Made by a program: the position numbers and the translations under genes. The notes under the pieces are model-generated. The model was not told the origin of the DNA and ran no database searches. It saw only the letters and a list, made by a program, of their open reading frames with translations. A DNA stretch of 64,000 bases from positions 28,494 to 92,493 of the forward strand of contig NZ_MSIT01000012.1 in the NCBI RefSeq assembly GCF_002094885.1, read 5' to 3'. This document shows positions 40,336 through 49,955 of this stretch, piece by piece (within the stretch, counting starts at the first letter, position 1; each line of letters begins with the position of its first letter). The DNA comes from Salibaculum halophilum (GTDB taxonomy: Bacteria; Pseudomonadota; Alphaproteobacteria; Rhodobacterales; Rhodobacteraceae).

Positions 40336-41682
40336 TCAGTCCGCGTCGGCGGGCAAGTCGGCGAGACGGCGCTCAGCATCGGTGATACTCGGATGATCCT
40401 CGGGCAGCGTGGCACGGAAGATCGCCAGCGCCTGCTCCAGCATCCCGCGCCCCGCCGCCACGCGCTCCGTCTGCACCAGCAGCCGCCCGAGATTGCCGAG
40501 GCGGATGGCATAACTGGGGTGCTCCTCCCCGAGGGTCTCGCGGCCGATCTGCAGCGCCTGGCGGACTAGCCCCTCAGCCTCTTCAACCCGCCCCTGCGCC
40601 AGCACGGCGCCCGCGAGGTTGTTGAGGCCAGTGGCATAGGCCGGATGCGCCTCGCCGACGGTCGCAAGGTCGATCTCCATTGCCTGCCGGTAGAGCTCCT
40701 CGGCATCCTCAACCCGCCCCTGATCCTCCGCCGCGCCTCCGAGGTTGGCGAGGTGGATGGCATAGTTCGGGTGCCCCTCGCCAAGGGTTGCACGGTCGAT
40801 CTCCAGTGCCTGCCGGTAATGCCCCTCGGCCTCCGAATAACGCCCCTGGGCCTGCAACACGGTCGCGAGGTTGTTCAGGCAGGTGGCATAGGCCGGATGT
40901 TCCTCGCCGATGGTCGCACTGGTTATCTTCATCGCCTGCCGGTAGAGCGTCTCGGCTTCCGCGTATCGCCCCTGCGCATTGATCGTCAGAGCGTGTCCGT
41001 TCAGGGCCTCCGCCAGTTGTTTTTGCGTGCCCTCATCTCTGGCACACGCCAGAAGGTCCGCCCCGTAGCGATGCGCGGCATCCAGCTTACCGGCCCGCCA
41101 GGCATATTCCCGGGCCTTGAACAGGGTGTCGAATCCCGGGTCCAGCCTTGCGGCATCCGCATAATGCCGGGCGGCATCATGCCAGCGGATTTCTTCCTCG
41201 GCGATCAGGCCGCGGCCATGCGCCGCCTCCGCCGCGCGTTTCACTGCGGCCTGTTCCAGTTCCTGGACCTCGGCGAATATCCGGTCGGCCTTGGCGTAGT
41301 CGCCGCGCACGGCCTCGGCGCGCGCATCGGCGATGCGGTTGGTGCCGATCGCCGAGGTGGCGTCGGTGGCATCCTCCAGAAGCTGTTCGAGTTCGAGGAT
41401 CGTCTTCTGGTATTCGCGATAGGCCGCCTCCGGGTCCGCGAGCCGGCGCTCCGTCTCGGCAAGCTTGGTCTGCAGCATGTCGATCTGCGTTCGCAGGGCC
41501 TCGCGTTCCGCCGCATCGGCGCGCTTGGCTTCCTCGAACTTGGCCTCCAGATCGGCGCGCAGTTCCGCCTTGGCCTCGCGCAGCATGCGTTCATGTAGGT
41601 CAGGCGGGATTCCGACATTGCCGCCCGCCTGAATATTACCATCGCCATCCGTTATGGCGTTCCCGGTTCTCGGTCCGAGCAT
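40336..41682 (-). CDS. Coiled-coil and TPR (kinesin-light-chain type) protein
   Basis: About 448 residues. The N-terminus carries GNAITDGDGNIQAGGNVG, then a charged coiled coil (about 25-110), a helical region, and five 42-residue TPRs of the kinesin-light-chain type (motif GEEHPAYATCLNNLA; about 230-430). Such repeats bind proteins or peptides, and in bacteria they often form sensor parts of signalling or defence proteins. There is no NB-ARC or catalytic domain. Start: ATG at 41682 just after the upstream stop. GTG at 41691 is possible. It shares a GxxNxQxG motif with the small membrane protein. An insertion in the dcw cluster. Confidence 0.8.
   Translation of the reverse strand: MLGPRTGNAITDGDGNIQAGGNVGIPPDLHERMLREAKAELRADLEAKFEEAKRADAAEREALRTQIDMLQTKLAETERRLADPEAAYREYQKTILELEQLLEDATDATSAIGTNRIADARAEAVRGDYAKADRIFAEVQELEQAAVKRAAEAAHGRGLIAEEEIRWHDAARHYADAARLDPGFDTLFKAREYAWRAGKLDAAHRYGADLLACARDEGTQKQLAEALNGHALTINAQGRYAEAETLYRQAMKITSATIGEEHPAYATCLNNLATVLQAQGRYSEAEGHYRQALEIDRATLGEGHPNYAIHLANLGGAAEDQGRVEDAEELYRQAMEIDLATVGEAHPAYATGLNNLAGAVLAQGRVEEAEGLVRQALQIGRETLGEEHPSYAIRLGNLGRLLVQTERVAAGRGMLEQALAIFRATLPEDHPSITDAERRLADLPADAD
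40375..41005 (-). repeat. Five 126-bp direct repeats encoding TPRs
   Basis: A conserved 6-base core (CGCCTG or TGCCTG on the plus strand) recurs at 40429, 40555, 40681, 40807 and 40933, exactly 126 bases apart, and the surrounding codons match. Each unit encodes one 42-residue TPR. The near-identity at the DNA level suggests recent duplication or gene conversion and could allow copy-number change. Confidence 0.85.
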
Positions 41683-41683
41683 C

Positions 41684-41890
41684 CTATCCACTTTGATCGT
41701 TGTCGTCGCCGTGCCGGATGGTGTTGACGGTATCGCCGTCGCCCCCGGACTGCCTGTTGCGGTTGCCGCCGAGGATGGTGTTCTCGGTCTTCGGCTTGGC
41801 GGCTCTGTATTGCCGCCATGCGATCCAGACGCCGAACACAGCGACCAACACCCCGGCGATCACCCACCAGTCCATTCCTGTCTGCGGCAT
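41684..41890 (-). CDS. Small membrane protein with GxxNxQSG motifs
   Basis: 68 residues. One strong membrane helix (about residues 7-26, WWVIAGVLVAVFGVWIAW), a basic stretch (RQYRAAKPK), then a polar Asn/Gly/Asp tail with NTILGGNRNRQSGGDGD and HGDDNDQSG. The tail repeats G-x-x-N-x-Q-S-G, a pattern also seen at the N-terminus of the adjoining TPR protein (GDGNIQAGG). TGAGGGG lies 5 bases before the ATG. It forms a two-gene unit with the TPR gene. The family is not recognised. A role as the membrane effector of the TPR protein is an inference. Confidence 0.7.
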   Translation of the reverse strand: MPQTGMDWWVIAGVLVAVFGVWIAWRQYRAAKPKTENTILGGNRNRQSGGDGDTVNTIRHGDDNDQSG

Positions 41891-41974
41891 TGATACCCCT
41901 CACCGATCGTTCGTCCCGACCATACCCGCCTGACGCGATTTTGTAAGGGGCGGCAAGGGGGCCGGCGTGTGCGG

Positions 41975-42033
41975 CCGCAATCGGCTTTGCCGATCGCTTT
42001 CCCGCACCCGGTCAAACCAATGGGTTTGACCGG
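41975..42033 (-). terminator. Two hairpins after mraY
   Basis: Directly after the mraY stop is an 11-bp perfect stem (42008-42018 with 42023-42033, loop AATG, starting CCGGTCAAACC). Next to it is a 9-bp stem with one mismatch and TTT loop around GCAATCGGC (about 41978-41998). No T-run follows on the minus strand, so these may slow or process the transcript rather than end it, placing the inserted pair and murD under reduced read-through. Confidence 0.6.
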
Positions 42034-43116
42034 TTACCGCACCTTGAGTGTTGCGAGGCCGATCAGCGCCAGGATCAGCGAGATGATCCAGAAGCGGATG
42101 ACGATCTGCGGCTCGGCCCATCCCTTTTTCTCGTAGTGGTGGTGGATCGGGGCCATCAGGAAGACGCGCTTGCCGGTGCGCTTGAAGTAGACCACCTGGA
42201 TGATGACGCTCAGCGCCTCGAGCACGAAGAGCCCGCCGACGATGGCCAGCACGATCTCGTGCTTGGTGGCCACGGCGATGGCGCCCAGCGCCCCGCCCAG
42301 CGCCAGTGACCCGGTATCACCCATGAAGACGGCCGCCGGCGGGGCGTTGTACCACAGAAACCCCAGCCCGCCGCCGATCAGCCCGGCGGTGAAGATCAGC
42401 AACTCGCCGGTCTGGGCGACGTAGTGCACCTCCAGATACTCGGTGAAGTCGGTCCGGCCCACGGCATAGGCGATGATCCCGAAGGTTCCGGCGGCGATCA
42501 TCACCGGCATCACCGCCAGCCCGTCCAGCCCGTCGGTCAGGTTCACGGCATTGGCCGCGCCGACGATGACGACGATGGAAAAGGGCACAAAGAGCACGCC
42601 GAGGTTGATCAGCAGGTCCTTGAAGAAGGGCAGCGCCAGCTGGTTGGTCAGTTCCGCCGGGTGATACTGCGCCGCCCAGAAACCGGCGACACCGGCGATC
42701 AGCAGCCCCAGCGCCAACCGCAGCTTGCCCGGCACGCCGGCGGTGGTCTGCCTCGAGACCTTGGCATAGTCGTCGGCGAACCCGATGGCCCCGTAGGACA
42801 TCGTCACGAAGAGCACCATCCAGACATAGGGGTTGTCCAGCCGCGCCCAGAGCAGGGTCGCGGTCAGCAGCGCGCCCACGATCAGCAGCCCGCCCATGGT
42901 GGGCGTACCGGTCTTGGTCGCATGGGTCGCGGGGCCGTCGGTGCGGATCGGCTGGCCGCGGCCCTGGTGGGTACGCAACACGTTGATCAGCGGCGGGCCG
43001 AAGACGAAGCCGAAGATCAGCGCGGTAAAGAACGCCCCTCCGGCGCGGAACGTGATGTAGCGGAAGAGATTGAAGACATCCCCGCCGTCGGACAGGGCCG
43101 TCAACCAGTACAACAT
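42034..43116 (-). CDS. mraY: Phospho-N-acetylmuramoyl-pentapeptide transferase
   Basis: 360 residues, ten membrane helices. Transfers phospho-MurNAc-pentapeptide to undecaprenyl phosphate, making lipid I. Catalytic aspartates in FADDYAK and [10 protein letters not shown], and the HHHYEKKGW loop near the C-terminus. The ATG at 43116 starts MLYWLTAL, as usual for the family. The longer upstream frame overlaps murF and is a shadow. Confidence 0.97.
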   Translation of the reverse strand: MLYWLTALSDGGDVFNLFRYITFRAGGAFFTALIFGFVFGPPLINVLRTHQGRGQPIRTDGPATHATKTGTPTMGGLLIVGALLTATLLWARLDNPYVWMVLFVTMSYGAIGFADDYAKVSRQTTAGVPGKLRLALGLLIAGVAGFWAAQYHPAELTNQLALPFFKDLLINLGVLFVPFSIVVIVGAANAVNLTDGLDGLAVMPVMIAAGTFGIIAYAVGRTDFTEYLEVHYVAQTGELLIFTAGLIGGGLGFLWYNAPPAAVFMGDTGSLALGGALGAIAVATKHEIVLAIVGGLFVLEALSVIIQVVYFKRTGKRVFLMAPIHHHYEKKGWAEPQIVIRFWIISLILALIGLATLKVR

Positions 43117-43141
43117 CTGCGCGTTCCTTTCGTGTCGAGCG

Positions 43142-44575
43142 CTAGTCGGCGCCCCGATGATCCAGTTTGCGGATGGCGTCAACGACGCGCGCGATGCGCG
43201 AGCCCTTGGAGCCCTTGACCAGCACGACGTCGCCGGCATCCACCAGCCGGGCGGGATGCGCGGCCAGCTCCTCTGCCGTCTCGGCCCACTGCCCGCGCTT
43301 GTCGTCGGGCAACGCCTCGTAGAGGGCTCGCATCCGCGGCCCGGCGCAATGCACAAGGTCCGCCTGCGCCAGAGCCGGCACCTCGGCCAGCGCGGCATGG
43401 GCGGCCATCTCCTCGGGCCCGAGTTCCAGCATGTCGCCCAGGATCGCCACCCGGCGGCCGTGCCGCGTGCGCCCGACACCGTCCACCGGGGCCTGCGCGG
43501 CCAGCACCTCGAAGGCCGCGGCCATCGAGGCGGGGTTGGCGTTGAAGGCGTCGTCGATCAGGGCCAGCGTCTCGTCCCGGAGGGCGGGGTCGACGGTCAC
43601 CGTCTCCAGCGTGCCGCGCCCGGCCGGGGGCTGCCAGCGCGCGAGGTCCATGGCCGCGCGCACCGGGTCCGCGCCCAGCGCCTGCACCGCCGCCAACACC
43701 CCGAGGCTGTTCATCGCGACATGCCGCCCGGCCGTGTCCAGCTTGTAGGTGAGCGGCCCGGCGGGGGTGTCCGCCTGAACGATGGTACGGCCCGCGGTCA
43801 GGCGCAGCTCTGTCAGGCGGACGTGGCAGGCCGCATCGGCCCCGAACCGGAGGACCGCGCCCCCCGGCGCGGCCGCCGGGCCTGTGATCCGATCAAGCAG
43901 GGATCGCGGCAGGTCGCCGTCGAAGATGGCCGTGCCGCCAGCTTCCAGCCCCGCGAAGATCGAGGCCTTTTCGCTGGCGATGGCCTCGAGGCTGCCGAGC
44001 GCCTCGAGGTGGGCGGCGGCCACGGTGGTGATCAGTGCAACGTGGGGGCGGGCCATGCGCGCCAGCGGCGCGATCTCGCCCGGGGCGTTCATGCCGATCT
44101 CGATCACGGCATAGGCCGTCTCGGCCGGCATTCGCGCCAGCGTCAGCGGCACGCCCCAGTGGTTGTTGTAGCTGGCCTCGGCGGCGTGGGTCGGGCCCTG
44201 CGCCGCCAGAACGGTGCGCGCCATCTCCTTTGCGCTGGTCTTGCCGACCGACCCGGTGATGGCCAGCACCCGCGCGTCCGAGCGCGCGCGCCCGGCCTGC
44301 CCCAGCGCCTCGAGCGCCGACTGCACGTCGTCCACGACCACCAAGGGCGCACCGTCGGCCACCCCGTCGGGCGGGTGCGTCACCAGCGCCGCCGCCGCGC
44401 CCTTGTCGAAGGCCTCGGCGACGAAGTCGTGCCCGTCCCGCGCGGCCCGAAGCGCCACGAAAAGATCGCCGGGCTGCAGGCTGCGGGTGTCGATGCTGAC
44501 CCCGATGGCGGCGAAATCGCCGGTCGCCTGCCCACCCGTGGCCTGCGCTGCCGCCGCTGCGGTCCAGAGCGCCAT
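43142..44575 (-). CDS. murF: UDP-MurNAc-tripeptide--D-Ala-D-Ala ligase
   Basis: 477 residues. Last cytoplasmic step of the pentapeptide. ATP loop [22 protein letters not shown] and the [14 protein letters not shown] block of the MurF family. The ATG at 44575 overlaps the murE stop as TGATG, and the GTG just before it is less likely. Followed by mraY 25 bases on. Confidence 0.96.
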   Translation of the reverse strand: MALWTAAAAAQATGGQATGDFAAIGVSIDTRSLQPGDLFVALRAARDGHDFVAEAFDKGAAAALVTHPPDGVADGAPLVVVDDVQSALEALGQAGRARSDARVLAITGSVGKTSAKEMARTVLAAQGPTHAAEASYNNHWGVPLTLARMPAETAYAVIEIGMNAPGEIAPLARMARPHVALITTVAAAHLEALGSLEAIASEKASIFAGLEAGGTAIFDGDLPRSLLDRITGPAAAPGGAVLRFGADAACHVRLTELRLTAGRTIVQADTPAGPLTYKLDTAGRHVAMNSLGVLAAVQALGADPVRAAMDLARWQPPAGRGTLETVTVDPALRDETLALIDDAFNANPASMAAAFEVLAAQAPVDGVGRTRHGRRVAILGDMLELGPEEMAAHAALAEVPALAQADLVHCAGPRMRALYEALPDDKRGQWAETAEELAAHPARLVDAGDVVLVKGSKGSRIARVVDAIRKLDHRGAD

Positions 44576-46041
44576 CACAGCCGCCCGTCCAGCGCGGCCA
44601 CGGCCACGCTGGCCTGTTCGGCGTCATCAAAAGGCAGCACGTCGTCGCCCACCACCTGGCCGGTCTCGTGGCCCTTGCCACAGATCAGCAGCGCGTCGCC
44701 CGGCCCCAGCGCATCGACCCCGCGCAGGATCGCCTCGGCCCGGTCGCCGACTTCGCGCCCCTCGGGGCAGCCCAGCAGCACGGCGGTGCGGATCGCCGCC
44801 GGGTCCTCGCTGCGGGGGTTGTCGTCGGTGACGAGGACAAGATCCGCGTGTTCGGCCGCGGCCTGCCCCATCAGCGGACGCTTGCCCGGGTCACGATCGC
44901 CCCCGGCACCGAGGATGACGATCAGCCGGCCCATGACATGCGGCCGCATGGCCTGCAGCGCGACGGCAATCGCGTCGGGCGTATGGGCGTAGTCGACAAA
45001 GACGCTGGCCCCGTTTTCGCGCGTCGCGGCCAGGTCCATCCGGCCGCGCACGGTGCGCAGGGCGGGCAGGGTCTTGAAAACCGCCTCGGGCTCGGCGCCC
45101 GCGGCGATGCACAGCCCGGCGGCCAGCAGGACGTTCTCGGCCTGAAAGCCGCCGATGAGGCCCAGCCGCACCATGTGGCGTTGCCCGTCCCAGTCGAAAC
45201 GCAGCTCCTGGCCCGTCGCGTCGAACCGCTGGCCCAGCAGGCGCAGCCGCGCGCGGGCGGCCCGGCCCAGACCGATCACCGTCTGGCCGCGGGCCTCGGC
45301 GATATCGGCCACCTCGGCGCCGCGCGGATCGTCAAGGTTCACCACGGCCACGCCGTCGTCGGGCAGCACCCGGGTGAACAGCCCCGCCTTGGCGGCGAAA
45401 TAGGCCTCCAGCGTGCCGTGATAGTCCAGGTGATCCTGGCTGAAATTCGAGAACCCGGCCGCCGAGAGGACGATCCCGTCCAGCCGGCGCTGGTCCAGCC
45501 CGTGGCTGGAGGCCTCCATCGCGACGTACGTGATACCCCGGGTGCGGGCCTCGGCCAGAACGCGGTGCAGGGTGATCGGATCGGGGGTGGTGTGCCGCAG
45601 CGGGTGCGTCCAGGCCCCCTCGACTCCCGTGGTGCCGAGGTTCACGGCCGGCAGGTCGAGCCCGTCCCAGATCTGGCGGCAGAAACTGCTGACCGAGGTC
45701 TTGCCGTTGGTCCCGGTCACGGCAACCACGGTGTCAGGATGCGCCCCGAACCAGAGCGAGGCCGTCTGCGCCAGCGCCTGCCGCGGGTCCTCCGACAGGA
45801 TCAGCGCGGCATTCGAGCCGGCCAGGTCCTCGGCCGCCAGCGCCGCGCCGCGCGCATCCGTCAGCACCGCCGCGGCACCCATGCGCAGGGCGTAGGTGAT
45901 AAATTCGCCGCCGTGCACCCGGCTGCCCGGCAGGGCAAAGAACAGCGTGCCGTCGGTGACCTCGCGGCTGTCGACGGCCAGACCGGTGATCAGGGCCTCG
46001 GCCCCGCCGCGGGCGGTCAGGCCCAGCTCGGTCAGCTTCAT
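44575..46041 (-). CDS. murE: UDP-MurNAc-Ala-Glu--meso-diaminopimelate ligase
   Basis: 488 residues. ATP loop VTGTNGKTSVSSF, the family block TPDPITLHRVLAE, and the DNPRSEDP motif that specifies meso-diaminopimelate over lysine, as expected in Gram-negatives. The ATG at 46041 (MKLTELGL) matches the family, and an ATG at 46065 would add eight residues. The ftsI stop lies 38 bases upstream. Confidence 0.96.
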   Translation of the reverse strand: MKLTELGLTARGGAEALITGLAVDSREVTDGTLFFALPGSRVHGGEFITYALRMGAAAVLTDARGAALAAEDLAGSNAALILSEDPRQALAQTASLWFGAHPDTVVAVTGTNGKTSVSSFCRQIWDGLDLPAVNLGTTGVEGAWTHPLRHTTPDPITLHRVLAEARTRGITYVAMEASSHGLDQRRLDGIVLSAAGFSNFSQDHLDYHGTLEAYFAAKAGLFTRVLPDDGVAVVNLDDPRGAEVADIAEARGQTVIGLGRAARARLRLLGQRFDATGQELRFDWDGQRHMVRLGLIGGFQAENVLLAAGLCIAAGAEPEAVFKTLPALRTVRGRMDLAATRENGASVFVDYAHTPDAIAVALQAMRPHVMGRLIVILGAGGDRDPGKRPLMGQAAAEHADLVLVTDDNPRSEDPAAIRTAVLLGCPEGREVGDRAEAILRGVDALGPGDALLICGKGHETGQVVGDDVLPFDDAEQASVAVAALDGRL

Positions 46042-46079
46042 GGTCTTCTGGCCCGTGCCGCCCATCCGGATGCCCCGCC

Positions 46080-47861
46080 CTAGTTCGACGTGAGTGTTAC
46101 ACCCACCGGCCGGCGGCGTGCAACGTCGGGGCGCATGTCCAGCAGGGGCGCCGCACGGCGGATCATTTCGGCGGCCACCGGCACGGCGGTCCAGCCGGCG
46201 GTGCGGCGGGTCTCGCCCAGTGCCTCGATCTGCGGCTCGTCCAGGGTGACGACCAGCACGTAGCGCGGATCGTCGGCCGGAAAGACGCTGGCGAAGGTCG
46301 CGATGGTCTTGTCCTCGAAATAGCCGCCCTCGGGGCGGGGTTTGTCGGCGGTGCCCGTCTTGCCCCCGACGCGGTAGCCCGCGACATCGCCGAAGGATGC
46401 CGTTCCTTCGGTGACGACGGCGCGCAGCATGGCGCGCGCGCGGGCCGAAACCTCGGGGCTGACGACGCGGGCGCCCTGCTGGGGCCGGTCCCGGCGCAGC
46501 AGCGTCGGCGTCACCCGCGTGCCGCCGTTGACCAGGCTGGCATAGCCGGCGGCCAGGTGCAGCGGCGAGGACGACAGCCCGTGCCCGTAGGAAATCGTCA
46601 TTGTCGAGATTTCCGACCAGTTGTCCGGCAGAAGCGGCACACCCGTAGGCGCCTCGACCATCTCGGCGGGTGTGGGATCGAGAAAGCCCAGCCGATCCAG
46701 GAACGCGCGCTGCCGCTCGGCGCCGATTTCCTGTGCGATGCGCGCGGTGCCGATGTTCGAGGATTTCACGATCACCTCGCGCGTTGTCAGCTCATCCCCG
46801 TAGTCGCGGAAATCGCGGATTGTGAACCGGCCCCAGGTCAGCGGTCCGCTGGTGTCGATCTCGGTCTCGGGGTCCACGAGGCCCAGTTCCATGGCCTGCG
46901 CAACGGTGACGATCTTGAACACCGATCCCAGTTCGTAGACCCCCTGCACCGCCCGGTTGAACAGCGGGCTGTCGCCCTGGTCGCCCTCGGTCAGGGCGCG
47001 CGGCCGGTCGTTCGGGTCGAAGTCGGGCAGCGAGACCATCGAGAGGATCTCGCCCGTATCCACGTCCATCAGGACGCTGCTCGCCCCCTTGGCGTTCATC
47101 AGCATCATGCCGCCCTGCAGCACCCGCTCCGAGGCGGCCTGCACCGACAGGTCCAGCGACAGGCGCAGCGGCGCGCCCTCGTTTGCCGGGTCGCGCAGGC
47201 GGTCGTCGAAATGTTTCTCGACCCCGGCCACCCCGATCACCTCGGCGCTGCTGACGCCTTCGCGCCCGTAAGAGGCCCCGCCCAGCACATGCGCGGCCAC
47301 CGCCCCGTTGGGATAGAGCCGCATCTCGCGCGGGCCGAACAGCAGGCCCGGCTCGCCGATGTCATGCACCGCCTGCATCTGCTCGGGGCTGATCTCGCGC
47401 CGGATCCACAGGAACCGGCGGTCGCCCGTGAAATCCTCCAGCAGGGCCTCGGCCTCCAGTTCTGGGAAAATCGCGGCCAGTTCCGTCGCCGCCCTCTCCG
47501 GGTCGATCATCTGCGGCGGCTGGGCGTAGAGGCTGTGGGTCTGCAGGTTCGTGGCCAGGATGCGGCCCTCGCGATCGAGGATATCCGCGCGCTGCCCGAT
47601 GATCGGGTTGCCGCGGGCCTGCGCCGTGGGTTCGGCGGGCACGGTGCTGGCCAGAACGCCCATGCGCAGGCCGATGGTGCCAAAGGCGAACAGGAACATC
47701 GCCGCCATGACCAGAAGCCGCCCCTCGGCCCGCTGGCGGGCACTGTCCTGCATCTGCTCATGGCGCAGGCGGCGGTTCTCGGCCTCGATCCGGTCGGGGT
47801 TCTCGCCCCTGTCGCGGGCCCTGAGGATGCGCGCCAGCGGGCGCAGCGGCGTACGGATCAT
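46080..47861 (-). CDS. ftsI: Septal peptidoglycan transpeptidase FtsI (PBP3)
   Basis: 593 residues. A short cytoplasmic N-terminus and one membrane helix (about 50-70) precede the PBP dimerisation domain and a transpeptidase domain. The nucleophile Ser is in GSVFKIVTVA (SxxK), with SSN (KSSNIGTARI) and KTG (GGKTGTAD). Cross-links septal peptidoglycan. The ATG at 47861 overlaps the ftsL stop (ATGA). The frame upstream of 47861 is a shadow of ftsL. Confidence 0.96.
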   Translation of the reverse strand: MIRTPLRPLARILRARDRGENPDRIEAENRRLRHEQMQDSARQRAEGRLLVMAAMFLFAFGTIGLRMGVLASTVPAEPTAQARGNPIIGQRADILDREGRILATNLQTHSLYAQPPQMIDPERAATELAAIFPELEAEALLEDFTGDRRFLWIRREISPEQMQAVHDIGEPGLLFGPREMRLYPNGAVAAHVLGGASYGREGVSSAEVIGVAGVEKHFDDRLRDPANEGAPLRLSLDLSVQAASERVLQGGMMLMNAKGASSVLMDVDTGEILSMVSLPDFDPNDRPRALTEGDQGDSPLFNRAVQGVYELGSVFKIVTVAQAMELGLVDPETEIDTSGPLTWGRFTIRDFRDYGDELTTREVIVKSSNIGTARIAQEIGAERQRAFLDRLGFLDPTPAEMVEAPTGVPLLPDNWSEISTMTISYGHGLSSSPLHLAAGYASLVNGGTRVTPTLLRRDRPQQGARVVSPEVSARARAMLRAVVTEGTASFGDVAGYRVGGKTGTADKPRPEGGYFEDKTIATFASVFPADDPRYVLVVTLDEPQIEALGETRRTAGWTAVPVAAEMIRRAAPLLDMRPDVARRRPVGVTLTSN

Positions 47862-48235
47862 TGCCCGGCCTCCTGTTGCGGTGCATCCGGCGCATCGGGG
47901 GCGTTGTCGCTCGATACCTCGACCGGGTCGGTGATCGGCGGCAGCGCGGGGGCGGGATAGGCGACCTGGCCCACCTTGCCGAAGGCATCGGGCATCAGCG
48001 GCAGCAGGCGCAGCCGGTCGAAGTTCAGCTCGGCCAACTCGCGCAGGCGGTCGGGGCGGTTGAGATAGGCCCATTCCGCGCGCAGCATCTGCAGCCGTTC
48101 GTGCGCCGCGCCGATGTCGCGGTGCAGCGCGCGCACCTCGCGCATCGCCGCCTGCGTGCGGTAATTCTCCTGATAGGCCCAGACGCCGAGGGCGACCACG
48201 GCAAGGGCGGACAGAACGTAGAGCAAGGAGCGCAT
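47858..48235 (-). CDS. ftsL: Cell division protein FtsL-like
   Basis: 125 residues. One membrane helix ([19 protein letters not shown]) and a periplasmic coiled coil (about 22-60) followed by LNFDRLRLLPLM, then a low-complexity tail rich in Pro, Asp and Ala. Position between rsmH and ftsI identifies it. The sequence itself is poorly conserved in the family. The TGATG overlap with rsmH fixes the ATG at 48235. Confidence 0.85.
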   Translation of the reverse strand: MRSLLYVLSALAVVALGVWAYQENYRTQAAMREVRALHRDIGAAHERLQMLRAEWAYLNRPDRLRELAELNFDRLRLLPLMPDAFGKVGQVAYPAPALPPITDPVEVSSDNAPDAPDAPQQEAGQ

Positions 48236-49212
48236 CACCTGTCCCTCTTCAAGCGGGGCATCCCCAGTTTCGCGTGATCGACCGGCGCGGCGGGCGCCGC
48301 GGTGCGGCGGGCCACGCGCAGCTTGGCGCTGCGCGCGCGGGGGTTGTCGGCCAGTTCGGCCGCCTCCGCGCCGACTGCCTTGCGCGTCAGGATCTCGAAG
48401 GCCGGCGTGTCCTGTGCGATGTCAGGGGCATGGCGGCTGACGCTCGCGCGCTTTCCGGCGCGCTCCTGCAAGAACCGTTTGACCATGCGGTCCTCGACCG
48501 AATGGAACGTCACCACGGCCAGGTGCCCGCCCGGTTTCAACGCGCGTTCGGCGGCCATCAGCCCCTCGGCCAGCTGGTCGTATTCATCGTTGACCGCGAT
48601 GCGCAGGGCCTGGAACGTCCGCGTGGCGGCATGGCTTTGCCCCGGTTTCGGCCGCGGCAGGCAGGACTCGACCAGCCGGGCCAGGTCCAGCGTCGTCTCG
48701 AAGGGGGTCTCGGCGCGGCGGGCGACGATGCGCCGGGCGATGCGCCGGCTGGCGCGTTCCTCGCCGTAGGTGAACAGGATATCGGCGATGTCGGGCTCGG
48801 CCAGCGTATTGACGAGATCGGCCGCCGTGGTGCCCCCGGCACCCATGCGCATGTCAAGCGGCCCGTCCTTCTGAAACGAGAAGCCCCGCCCCGCCTGGTC
48901 TAGCTGCATGGAGGAGACGCCGAGATCCAGCACCACGCCGTCGAGATCGGAACCATGGGCGTCGAGATTGGAAAATGTATCCTCAACGAGCGAAATTCTG
49001 GAGTCTTCAGCCACCCAGTGTGCGATTTCGACAATCGTTGGATCACGGTCCAGCCCGATCACCCGCTCGGCACCCGCTGCCAGCAGGGCCTGCGCATAGC
49101 CCCCGGCGCCGAAGGTGCCGTCCAGCCAAGTGCCCCGGATCGGCGCACAGGCCGCGATCAGCGGCCCGATCAGGACGGGACGATGCGGGGTCTCGGTGGC
49201 ATCGGCCCCCAT
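48235..49212 (-). CDS. rsmH: 16S rRNA (cytosine(1402)-N4)-methyltransferase RsmH
   Basis: 325 residues. S-adenosylmethionine enzyme formerly Mra[15 protein letters not shown] is the SAM loop, [21 protein letters not shown] and MRMGAG follow, and [14 protein letters not shown] is the typical C-terminal block. The ATG lies 3 bases after the mraZ stop (TGAGCCATG). Confidence 0.96.
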   Translation of the reverse strand: MGADATETPHRPVLIGPLIAACAPIRGTWLDGTFGAGGYAQALLAAGAERVIGLDRDPTIVEIAHWVAEDSRISLVEDTFSNLDAHGSDLDGVVLDLGVSSMQLDQAGRGFSFQKDGPLDMRMGAGGTTAADLVNTLAEPDIADILFTYGEERASRRIARRIVARRAETPFETTLDLARLVESCLPRPKPGQSHAATRTFQALRIAVNDEYDQLAEGLMAAERALKPGGHLAVVTFHSVEDRMVKRFLQERAGKRASVSRHAPDIAQDTPAFEILTRKAVGAEAAELADNPRARSAKLRVARRTAAPAAPVDHAKLGMPRLKRDR

Positions 49213-49215
49213 GGC

Positions 49216-49722
49216 TCAGCCCCCGTCGCCGGGCGGGTCGATCAGGCTGAGCGGATCGAAGTCCTCGGGCTGGTCCTCCAGCCACTCTGCCGTCTCGGCG
49301 GCCTCGACCTCGTCGTAGGTGGCCGCGTTCCAGATTTCGAAATAGTCGCCCATGGCAACCATGACCGCCTCGTTCTCCAGCCCGATCTGCTGACGCAGCC
49401 GCTGGGGCAGGACGATGCGCCCGTCCTTGTCGATCTCGGTGTCCCACGACTTGCCGAGGATCATGCGACTGGCCCGCTTGCGCTCGGCCGAGCCGCGCGG
49501 GAGCTTGCGAATGCCCTCTTCGATCTCGGCCATGGCCTCAATCGTGTAGACGTGCAGACAGTTCTTGAGATGCGGACCGTGCAGGACGACCATGCGCGGC
49601 AGGGGGACCTCCGGGCAGCGCGGGTCACCATCGGCAAGCACGGCGCGGAAATCGGCCGGGACCGAGACGCGGCCCTTCGTGTCAACCTTTTGGTTGAACT
49701 CGCCTCTGAAACTGAGAACCAC
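49216..49722 (-). CDS. mraZ: Transcriptional regulator MraZ
   Basis: 168 residues with the two AbrB-like halves of MraZ: FRGEFNQKVDTKGRVSVPADFR in the first, and SWDTEIDKDGRIVLPQRLR in the second. It forms ring-shaped oligomers that bind the dcw promoter. GTG start at 49722 with GGAAAGGA upstream. The C-terminal about 25 residues are acidic. It is the first gene of the cluster. Confidence 0.95.
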   Translation of the reverse strand: MVLSFRGEFNQKVDTKGRVSVPADFRAVLADGDPRCPEVPLPRMVVLHGPHLKNCLHVYTIEAMAEIEEGIRKLPRGSAERKRASRMILGKSWDTEIDKDGRIVLPQRLRQQIGLENEAVMVAMGDYFEIWNAATYDEVEAAETAEWLEDQPEDFDPLSLIDPPGDGG

Positions 49723-49772
49723 TGTCCCGCGGTCCTTTCCCGCTGCCTCTCCCCCGGCCGTGGCCAGAACCG

Positions 49773-49811
49773 AAAACGGCGGACCGGACTGCTGCCACTG
49801 TCCGATCCGCC
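49773..49811 (-). terminator. Terminator in the mraZ leader
   Basis: 12-bp stem on the minus strand (49800-49811 with 49778-49789, starting GGCGGATCGGAC, one U-G pair), 10-base loop, followed by G then UUUU (49773-49776). It lies 51 bases before the mraZ GTG, so most transcripts may stop here and only read-through would make dcw mRNA. Confidence 0.8.
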
Positions 49812-49951
49812 GCCCTCGTCCCGTTTCCGGGAGGTCCGACTGCGCGCGCCACCTGGGGGGATGTCTGCTCGCTCGCGCGCCGGATCTTGTCGTTCAAGGA
49901 ATGCGGGTGCCTGCATGAAACCTGACGTCGTGTCGGCGGGGTCGTTCGCCT
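49773..49951 (-). ncRNA. UpsM-like sRNA from the mraZ leader
   Basis: The predicted start site (about 49951) and a strong terminator at 49773-49811 would give an RNA of about 180 bases wholly inside the mraZ 5' leader (leader about 230 bases). In Rhodobacter sphaeroides the dcw leader yields the abundant stress-related sRNA UpsM (about 206 bases) by termination at the same kind of site. Position, size and terminator agree. I have not aligned the sequences. Basis: sequence plus known precedent. Confidence 0.6.
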
Positions 49952-49955
49952 GCCC

